DNA from: Thermoplasmata archaeon
Lineage (GTDB): Archaea > Thermoplasmatota > Thermoplasmata > GCA-020350865
Length of the DNA stretch: 6,098 nucleotides
Direction of reading: 5' to 3'
Assembly (NCBI GenBank): GCA_020351895.1
Contig: CP070672.1
Location: forward strand, 3,109,745 to 3,115,842
Under the pieces are notes generated by a model. It saw only the letters and a list, made by a program, of their open reading frames with translations, was not told where the DNA came from and did not search any database. Every line of letters starts with the position of its first letter. Positions within the stretch are counted from its first letter, which is position 1. Positions 1 to 5,211 of this stretch are shown in pieces. The position numbers were made by a program, and so were the translations under genes.

Positions 1-424
1 AATGGGTGGGAGGAGGGGGAACAGAAGGAGGAAAGCTGATCAAAAGGGTGGGAAATGGGGGAACAGGTCGCAGGTAATTATGGTTATCCAGCTTATCTTA
101 AAACCAATGAATGAAGGGTAGGAGGAGGGGGACCAGGTGGTGGGCAATAATAGTTACTCGGATTATCTAATTCCAATGAATGAAGGGCGGGTGGAGGGGG
201 AAAAGGAGGTGGGAAATGAAAATTATCATCGAAAATCAATAGGGGAATTAGGAGAGAGGAAAGGGGGAAACATTTGACAAGAAAAAATGTTTATCCAGAG
301 AGCCTGATACCTATAAAAAAAGGGTGGGAGGAGGGGGAACAGGAGGTGGGAAATATAAGTTACCTAGATATTCTATAATCAATGAATGAAGGGTGGGAGG
401 AGGGGGAGCAGGATGAGGGGAAAA
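1..424 (+). repeat. Degenerate G-rich tandem array, about seven units of ~69 bp
   Basis: This gene-free stretch is a minisatellite-like array. The G-rich core GGGTGGGAGGAGGGGGAAC, or a variant of it, begins near 4, 46, 116, 185, 252, 322 and 391. Spacings are 42, 70, 69, 67, 70 and 69 bp. In better units the core is followed by AGGAGGTGGGAAAT, then an AT-rich stretch related to TTATCTAAT, then CAATGAATGA leading into the next core. The unit at 322 is close to consensus. The first unit is shortened by about 27 bp. The unit at 252 is badly eroded but keeps the GGGGGAAAC core and the TTATCCAG block at the expected offset. The last unit runs into the rfcL promoter. The left boundary lies at or beyond the window edge. 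Spacings that are not all multiples of three, together with stops, argue against coding. No function is established. Confidence 0.9.
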
Positions 425-428
425 CACG

Positions 429-435
429 ATATAAA
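429..435 (+). promoter_or_regulatory. Probable TATA box of rfcL
   Basis: ATATAAA lies 31 nt before the first possible rfcL ATG. Archaeal transcription normally starts about 25 nt past the TATA centre, which predicts a start near 457-460 and a leader of only a few bases. This agrees with the lack of a Shine-Dalgarno sequence in front of any rfcL start candidate. A second AT-rich string, TTTATTAA at 443-450, is an alternative. The box sits at the edge of the last array unit. Confidence 0.5.
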
Positions 436-465
436 GCACTAATTTATTAACCATTCAAATCCTTT

Positions 466-1926
466 ATGGTAATGATGAGCATGGATTGGGCCGAAAAGTA
501 CAGACCAAAGAGACTGGATGAGGTGTTGGGCAACCCGCAAGCAATTAATGAATTAAGGCGCTGGGCAGAATCCTGGGAGCGTGGAATACCCAAACAGAAG
601 GCAGTGATACTTATCGGTGATGCAGGTTGTGGAAAAACAAGCAGTGCTTTGGCCTTGGCAAGGGAATTCGGATGGGGGGTGGTGGAGCTGAATGCCTCTG
701 ATCTTAGAAACGCAGATGTAATAAAAAGTATCGCAAAATCAGGGGCAGTAAATGAGACCTTCACAGACACAGGTGAATTTATTTCAACAAGACATGGTGG
801 AAGAAAGCTGATAATCCTCGATGAGGCTGATAACATCTTTGGAAAGGAGGATTACGGGGGTGTGGCAGCCATCACGGCCACGATAAAGGAGACCTATCAG
901 CCGATAATTCTCATAGTGAACGACTACTACGCCCTGGTGAGAAGATCACCATCACTAAAAAGGATGTGCAAGCAAATCAAATTCTCAAGGATCCATAAGA
1001 CGACTGTGGTGAAACTCCTTCGAAGCATAAGTCAAAACGAGGATGTGACGGTTTCGAACGAGGCATTGAATGCATTGGCAGAGCATTCAAACGGTGATCT
1101 AAGATCCGCCATCAACGACCTTGAATCCATCTGTCTCGGAAAAAACAAGATAACAGAAAAGGACGTGACTGTCCTGGGACACAGGGATTCGAGCATCAAT
1201 ATTTTCAAGGCCATTTCCGGGATATTCAAGGCCACAAGCTATATCAAGGCAAGGGAAAGTATCTACGATCTGAATGAGGATCCCGAGCATCTCCTTCTTT
1301 GGATAGATGAAAATCTACCCCTTGAATATAAAAGGGCTGACGATTTGGCACAAGCCTATTATCCCATCTCAAGGGCCAGTATTTACCTGGGAAGGGTCAG
1401 AAGAAGACAGCATTATAAATTTTGGGGATATGCCAATGACCTGATGACGGCAGGAGTGGCCCTGAGTAAGACGAATCCTTATTACGGGTACACCAGGTAC
1501 CAGTTCCCATCCTGGCTCACAAATATGAGCAGGACGAAGGGTGTCAGGGCTGTCCAGAAATCACTGAATGAAAAACTCTCATCCTTTTGCCATACTTCCG
1601 GTTATGTTACCCAAACCTCCATTTTCCCATACTTTAAATACCTATTTGAACATGAAGAGGACTTCAATATCCACCAAATCCGTGATTTGGAGCTGGAGGC
1701 GGAGGAGATAGCCTATATCCTGGGAGGGGACAGTGATTCACAGACCGTAAAACAACTTCTTGAGGAAAGTAAAAATCTAGAATTAACGAAAAAGGAGGAA
1801 AAAACGCCTTTTGAGGGCTTTGAAGCCGATAAGGCAGAGGATGATGGGCAAAAGGAAGATGATAAAAAGACGACTGATTCACAAAGAAGTCAGGATAAAC
1901 ACCAAAAAAACCTGTCAGATTTCTGA
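466..1926 (+). CDS. rfcL: Replication factor C large subunit (clamp loader AAA+ ATPase)
   Basis: RfcL pairs with RfcS subunits to load the PCNA sliding clamp onto primed DNA using ATP. The 486-residue product opens with MDWAEKYRP (6-14), the classic RFC N-terminus. It then shows Walker A GDAGCGKT (51-58), Walker B LIILDEAD (115-122), sensor 1 IVND (150-153) and sensor 2 GDLRSAIND (210-218). A helical collar region should follow. The last ~50 residues are highly charged, and the protein ends in QKNLSDF (480-486), a PCNA-interacting motif that stops one residue short of the usual QxxLxxF plus hydrophobic pattern. Starts at 466, 472, 475 and 481 are all in frame; 481 gives the shortest conserved N-terminus, while 466 is the longest. 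No Shine-Dalgarno is visible, so a leaderless or near-leaderless message is likely. rfcS is not within the window. Length is in the normal family range. Identity is secure; the exact start is not. Confidence 0.96.
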   Translation: MVMMSMDWAEKYRPKRLDEVLGNPQAINELRRWAESWERGIPKQKAVILIGDAGCGKTSSALALAREFGWGVVELNASDLRNADVIKSIAKSGAVNETFTDTGEFISTRHGGRKLIILDEADNIFGKEDYGGVAAITATIKETYQPIILIVNDYYALVRRSPSLKRMCKQIKFSRIHKTTVVKLLRSISQNEDVTVSNEALNALAEHSNGDLRSAINDLESICLGKNKITEKDVTVLGHRDSSINIFKAISGIFKATSYIKARESIYDLNEDPEHLLLWIDENLPLEYKRADDLAQAYYPISRASIYLGRVRRRQHYKFWGYANDLMTAGVALSKTNPYYGYTRYQFPSWLTNMSRTKGVRAVQKSLNEKLSSFCHTSGYVTQTSIFPYFKYLFEHEEDFNIHQIRDLELEAEEIAYILGGDSDSQTVKQLLEESKNLELTKKEEKTPFEGFEADKAEDDGQKEDDKKTTDSQRSQDKHQKNLSDF

Positions 1927-2073
1927 AAAAACACGAAAATAGGGTGAAGATAAATTTATATTATAGGAGTTTATTATACTTCCTGTCGAATTTGGGTAAT
2001 AGGTTGAGCTGATGGGAAAATGGTGGAAAAACCTCATTTGTCCCCAAATAAGGGATGAACTTCATTAAAAAAA

Positions 2074-2080
2074 CTTAAAT
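2074..2080 (+). promoter_or_regulatory. Possible TATA box of the GT4 gene
   Basis: CTTAAAT follows a run of seven A's (2067-2073) that could act as a purine-rich BRE. The predicted transcription start near 2102 would leave a leader of about 30 nt containing the Shine-Dalgarno at 2117. A second AT-rich candidate, TTTATATTATA at 1955-1965, lies further upstream just behind rfcL. Assignment is by position and composition only. Confidence 0.4.
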
Positions 2081-2116
2081 CTCCCAAAACAATTGAGAAA
2101 ACGAGGTTTTATGGTT

Positions 2117-2122
2117 AGGAGG
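2117..2122 (+). promoter_or_regulatory. Ribosome binding site of the GT4 gene
   Basis: AGGAGG lies 10 nt before the ATG at 2133 and supports that start. It is the clearest Shine-Dalgarno in front of any gene in the window, in contrast to rfcL, which has none. Confidence 0.7.
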
Positions 2123-2132
2123 CTAAGGAAAC

Positions 2133-3314
2133 ATGAAGATTTTACTTGCTACGGAATCTTATCACCCCAATATCGATGGGGGTGCCATAGCAAGAAGAAA
2201 CCTGGCAATAAGATTGAAGAAGAGGGGACATGAAGTTGGTGTTGTGGCCCCCGGATTCAGGCTTGAAAACTATGAAGAATATTTGGATGGGATAAGAATA
2301 TTCAGGGTGGCGGGCAGAACCCTACCCATCTATACAGATTATAAATTTTGTGTTTATCCACTGAGGGAGGTAAAAAGGATAATTAAAGAATTCGAACCTG
2401 ACGTCATAGACATGAACTCCCCCTACCCCATTGGAGTTTCCACATTAACATATGGAAAGAAGATGGGTATACCTGTTATCGGAACCATACATGTTCAACC
2501 AGAGAACATGCTATTGACTATAGAAAAAGCAAAATTTCTGTTCAGGATACTGGAAAAGTTGGCCTGGCTCTATATTATCAATGTATTCAATAGATGCGAT
2601 TATGTCACCTCCCCTACTCAGACCGCCATAGACATGCTGAGAAGTAACGGTCTGAAGACCAAGGCAAAGGCGATATCCAGTGGCATAGATTTGAACCTAT
2701 TTAATCCCGCAAATAACGGTGATTATCTTAGAAAAAGGTATGACATACCAAATAAACCAGTTGTGCTCTACACTGGAAGGATTTCAGGCGAAAAACGATT
2801 GGATGTCATGATCAGGGCAATCCCATCCGTGCTTGATTCAATAGACGCTCATTTCGTAATATGCGGTGAAGGACGGGAAAAGGAGAATATTGAAAACCTG
2901 GTAAAGAAAATGGATGTTTATGAAAATGTCACCTTCACAGGTTTTTTACCCAACGGGGAATTCCCAGATATATACAGCATAGCCGATCTTTTTGCGATTC
3001 CCTCGGAATCTGAGCTGCAAAGCATAGTAACCATGGAGGCTTTGGCTTCCGGTTTACCTGTTGTTGCCTCCAACAAGGATGCCCTTCCAGAGCTCGTACA
3101 GAATCCCGAAAACGGTTTACTCTTCAATCCAGGAGATAGCGAAGCCCTATCCCAGAAGATCGTCGAGATTCTCAAGGACGATGTCTTAAAAAGGAGTATG
3201 GGGGAGACGAGTTTGGAAATTGTGCAGAAGCATTCTATTGAGAACACCATCTCACAGTTCGAATCCCTTTATAATGAGGCAATCGATACTTTTAATAGCA
3301 AAAGAGGGCATTAA
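2133..3314 (+). CDS. GT4-family glycosyltransferase, possibly a glycolipid synthase
   Basis: This 393-residue GT-B enzyme should transfer a sugar from a nucleotide-sugar donor with retention of configuration. The N-terminal Rossmann domain opens with MKILLATESYHPNIDGGA (1-18), and its glycine-rich loop leads into a helix carrying RRNLAIRLKKRGHEV. The donor domain has TGRISGEKR (214-222), whose R216 and K221 match the usual phosphate-contacting pair. It also has the EX7E motif, E294 to E302, followed by ALASGLPVVAS and LPELV...NGLLF. The SESELQS context resembles diacylglycerol glucosyltransferases, whose equivalent is SETQG. The basic and hydrophobic stretch at 134-152 could dock on a membrane. 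Lipid acceptor use is therefore a reasonable guess, but the sugar and acceptor cannot be read from sequence. The length is normal and no signal peptide is seen. It lies 206 bp after rfcL and has its own Shine-Dalgarno. A T-rich CTTTTCT just after the stop may aid termination. Confidence 0.93.
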   Translation: MKILLATESYHPNIDGGAIARRNLAIRLKKRGHEVGVVAPGFRLENYEEYLDGIRIFRVAGRTLPIYTDYKFCVYPLREVKRIIKEFEPDVIDMNSPYPIGVSTLTYGKKMGIPVIGTIHVQPENMLLTIEKAKFLFRILEKLAWLYIINVFNRCDYVTSPTQTAIDMLRSNGLKTKAKAISSGIDLNLFNPANNGDYLRKRYDIPNKPVVLYTGRISGEKRLDVMIRAIPSVLDSIDAHFVICGEGREKENIENLVKKMDVYENVTFTGFLPNGEFPDIYSIADLFAIPSESELQSIVTMEALASGLPVVASNKDALPELVQNPENGLLFNPGDSEALSQKIVEILKDDVLKRSMGETSLEIVQKHSIENTISQFESLYNEAIDTFNSKRGH

Positions 3315-3363
3315 CTTTTCTAAATTGTGAAGAGGCGATCTTAACTCCACAAAAGAGATGGGA

Positions 3364-3370
3364 ATATAAT
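3364..3370 (+). promoter_or_regulatory. Possible TATA box of the leader ORF and MJ1255-like gene
   Basis: ATATAAT lies in the gap between the two glycosyltransferase genes. The predicted transcription start near 3392-3394 falls just before the ATG at 3396 and about 88 nt before the main ATG at 3481. This would give the glycosyltransferase its own message rather than leaving it to readthrough from the upstream gene. Support is position and composition only. Confidence 0.4.
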
Positions 3371-3395
3371 TCACGATTTGATTGCCATTTACATC

Positions 3396-3473
3396 ATGGT
3401 GTTGCTTGGCATGCTTGGCTATTGGGTCATGAATATGGATAATATTGCTGGGAATAACGATTTCAAATGGTAG
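3396..3473 (+). CDS. Candidate 25-residue leader ORF upstream of the MJ1255-like gene
   Basis: An ATG at 3396 opens 25 codons ending in TAG at 3471-3473. The peptide begins MVLLGMLGYWVM, hydrophobic, and finishes with a polar, Asn-rich half. The stop codon lies inside the GGTAGGAT that acts as ribosome binding site for the gene starting at 3481, only 7 nt further on. A TATA-like box at 3364 would place transcription initiation almost at the leader ATG, so it could be translated leaderless. It may be a true leader or uORF coupled to the downstream gene, or a chance short ORF. No family is recognised. Confidence 0.25.
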   Translation: MVLLGMLGYWVMNMDNIAGNNDFKW

Positions 3474-3475
3474 GA
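3469..3475 (+). promoter_or_regulatory. Weak ribosome binding site choosing the ATG at 3481
   Basis: GGTAGGA lies 5 nt before the ATG at 3481 and is a partial match to the GGAGG core. It favours this ATG over the in-frame TTG at 3445, which would add 12 residues unlike the family N-terminus. Confidence 0.45.
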
Positions 3476-3480
3476 TACAA

Positions 3481-4572
3481 ATGAGGGTTCTTTACGGAGT
3501 CTGCTCCTGGGGATTGGGACATGCCACAAGGTCCCTACCCATAATAAGAAAACTTATTGATGAGGATAATGATGTTACCATCGTTTCCACCGGTAGATCC
3601 TTGGATCTTTTGAAATTGGAACTGAATGACACTGCAAGTTTTATAGATGTCGAGGATTATCCCCTACCTTACACTGAGAAATCCAAGGTGTTTCTACTCA
3701 AATTCTTCCTGTTCTCGCCAAGACTCGTACATTCTATAATCAACGAGCATAAGAAAATGATGAAATTTATAGATAAAAGCAAATATGATATAATCATCTC
3801 TGACACCAGGTACGGTACCTTTCATAGGAGAATTCCCTCTTTTTTTATAACCCACCAACTTCGTGTTATCGCCCCATCCAGGATCAAATTTATTGAGAAC
3901 AACTTTGAAAGGTTCAATGCCCAATTCCAGAAGTACTTCAAGAAATTCATGGTTCCAGATTATGAAGAGAACGGAATCTCTGGTGATCTGGCCCATAATC
4001 TAAATCGTATCGATTCCGATAAGATCGTCTACTTCGGCATCATGTCGGATTTTAAAAGGATGGAGGTAAATGAGGATGTGAACTATCTTTTCTCCATCTC
4101 AGGTCCAGAGCCTCAGCGGACTGTTATGGAGAATCTGATATTTCAATGTGTCAACGATATCGACGGAAAAATCGTATTAAGCCTAGGCAGAAATATTAGC
4201 GGTGACATCGAGAAAATGAAAAATAAACTCAACGAGAACATCCACCTCTACGATTTTCTTCCAAGAAAAGAGCGGGAGTTGATCATGAACAGATCCAAAT
4301 TCATTATCTCGAGATCCGGTTATTCAACGTTAATGGACATATATGCACTTGGAAAGAAGGCCATGTTCATTCCAACACCCCAACAAACAGAGCAGGAATA
4401 TCTTGCAGAATTACACGAGGAGAGAGGAAATTTCCATTATGTTGATCAGGACAAAATGAATCTACCGGCAGATCTGATTAAAGCACGGAATTACAAGGGC
4501 CCGGAAAAAGAGTACGATACTAAGAAGGCGACTGAGAGGTTTTTAGAAACCATTTACAGTTACTCTTCGTGA
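3481..4572 (+). CDS. MurG/GT28-like glycosyltransferase, MJ1255 type
   Basis: The ATG at 3481 gives 363 residues starting MRVLYGVCSWGLGHATRS; the glycine-rich GLGHATRS (11-18) is the N-terminal signature of MurG-like GT-B enzymes. An in-frame TTG at 3445 exists but lacks support. Other visible motifs are ISDTRYG (106-112) at the end of the N-terminal domain and SISGPEPQR (205-213) opening the C-terminal domain. SRSGYSTLMDIYALGKKAM (277-295) with PTPQQTEQEYLA (299-310) is the donor-binding region of the GT28 C-terminal domain. FLLKFFLF (71-78) is a short hydrophobic patch that may touch the membrane. The family is widespread in archaea and was long listed as conserved hypothetical (MJ1255/VC2487). 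The donor is probably a UDP-sugar and the acceptor a lipid or polyprenol-linked glycan, but neither is proven by sequence. The last 13 bp overlap the convergent membrane protein gene. Confidence 0.86.
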   Translation: MRVLYGVCSWGLGHATRSLPIIRKLIDEDNDVTIVSTGRSLDLLKLELNDTASFIDVEDYPLPYTEKSKVFLLKFFLFSPRLVHSIINEHKKMMKFIDKSKYDIIISDTRYGTFHRRIPSFFITHQLRVIAPSRIKFIENNFERFNAQFQKYFKKFMVPDYEENGISGDLAHNLNRIDSDKIVYFGIMSDFKRMEVNEDVNYLFSISGPEPQRTVMENLIFQCVNDIDGKIVLSLGRNISGDIEKMKNKLNENIHLYDFLPRKERELIMNRSKFIISRSGYSTLMDIYALGKKAMFIPTPQQTEQEYLAELHEERGNFHYVDQDKMNLPADLIKARNYKGPEKEYDTKKATERFLETIYSYSS

Positions 4573-5189
4573 GCCGAGGATTCTTGTTCAGCCTTGGCCT
4601 TTTCCACCAGTTTTTTGCGTTCCTTTCTCCCAAGAAAATAGCTTATTACCAGGAAAACGCCTACAGATAGGAAAGTTATCCAAAAGGCGGTATCTGTTGG
4701 GTATAACCAATCCAAGAATCCGAATATGAATAGTATGACAGAATACTTAACAACCCCCCCAATGAATATGTAAAATAAGGATCTTTTTACGCTCCAATGG
4801 CAGGCTGCCATGAATGCACCGCACATGGGTAGTGCAGGGGCTATGCGGTTCAATAAAATGAGCTTTTCATCCTTCAATATCAGGAATCCAACGTATTTTC
4901 TCAGGCTATCGGATGCTTTTTTTTGGAACCATTTCCATTTTTTGAAGGCGAGATAGACTGTGAAGTTCCCGCTGACATCCCCCACTGTTGCCATTATCAA
5001 AAGCAGGATCATCCAGGTGAATATTGGAATGGTTTCAGGCCGGGATGCGAAGAAAAATAAGATTAGAACCTCAGGTAGTATGGTTAAGACCATGGCATCA
5101 AAATAGAAGATGAGGAAGACACCCAATAATAGTAAAAAAATATTACCTCCAGTGAATTCGAGGATTAGGTCACCGATCATCCACTTCAC
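4560..5189 (-). CDS. Small VTT/DedA-like integral membrane protein
   Basis: The 209-residue product has about five hydrophobic segments (roughly 16-48 as one or two, 56-72, 110-130, 137-160, 167-187) and a charged C-terminal tail rich in Lys and Glu. The order of features fits the VTT (SNARE-associated, DedA) fold. LPE (38-40) sits in the first re-entrant region, GDVSGNFTVYLAFKKW (70-85) carries the GD..G....Y pattern, and LNRIAPALPMCGAFMAA (113-129) corresponds to the conserved basic residue, proline and glycine loop. VTT proteins include lipid and polyprenyl-phosphate transporters or scramblases; that role here is inference. The first codon is GTG at 5189; an ATG at 5180 is an alternative that loses three residues. 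It begins 12 nt after the hisS stop with no strong Shine-Dalgarno, so translation probably depends on hisS. Its 3' end overlaps the opposing glycosyltransferase gene by 13 bp. Confidence 0.75.
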   Translation of the reverse strand: MKWMIGDLILEFTGGNIFLLLLGVFLIFYFDAMVLTILPEVLILFFFASRPETIPIFTWMILLLIMATVGDVSGNFTVYLAFKKWKWFQKKASDSLRKYVGFLILKDEKLILLNRIAPALPMCGAFMAACHWSVKRSLFYIFIGGVVKYSVILFIFGFLDWLYPTDTAFWITFLSVGVFLVISYFLGRKERKKLVEKAKAEQESSAHEE

Positions 5190-5195
5190 TCTCTT

Positions 5196-5211
5196 GGGTG
5201 CCTAAGCACCC
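5196..5211 (-). promoter_or_regulatory. Perfect hairpin enclosing the hisS stop codon
   Basis: Read on the minus strand, GGGTGC, loop TTAG, GCACCC forms an uninterrupted 6-bp stem with four G-C pairs and two more A-T/G-C pairs at the loop end, and the hisS TAG lies in the loop. The stem ends 6 nt before the GTG of the membrane protein. No T-run follows, so it is not a simple intrinsic terminator. It might set coupling or mark an RNA processing point between the two genes. The structure is certain on paper; the role is unknown. Confidence 0.5.

Noticed and set aside
1..424. CRISPR array
   Set aside because: Period is regular, but the G-rich blocks differ between units and the in-between segments are related to one another (TTATCTAAT, CAATGAATGA) rather than unique. 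No cas gene is present.
1..424. Replication origin with G-string origin boxes next to a replication gene
   Set aside because: Repeated GGGGG strings recall archaeal ORB elements, but no inverted ORB dyad and no orc1/cdc6 gene is visible. GC-skew analysis of the genome would be needed.
1..424. Repetitive proline-rich protein on the minus strand
   Set aside because: The complement of the core reads as Pro-rich codons and 69 is divisible by three, but spacings of 70 and 67 shift the frame and stops interrupt it, for example just past the unit at 322.
447..836. Minus-strand ORF opposite the start of rfcL
   Set aside because: It lies wholly antisense to conserved RFC motifs and its translation resembles no family; it is a shadow of rfcL.
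2036..2060. Terminator hairpin between rfcL and the GT4 gene
   Set aside because: The TTGTCCC and GGGATGA arms pair only with several G-T wobbles, and no T-run follows.
3445..3480. N-terminal extension of the MJ1255-like protein from a TTG start
   Set aside because: The extra 12 residues precede the conserved MRVLYGV start, and a partial Shine-Dalgarno lies just before the ATG at 3481.
5196..5211. Intrinsic terminator after hisS
   Set aside because: The stem is perfect but is followed by AAGAGAGTG with no T-run, and a co-directional gene begins 6 nt later.
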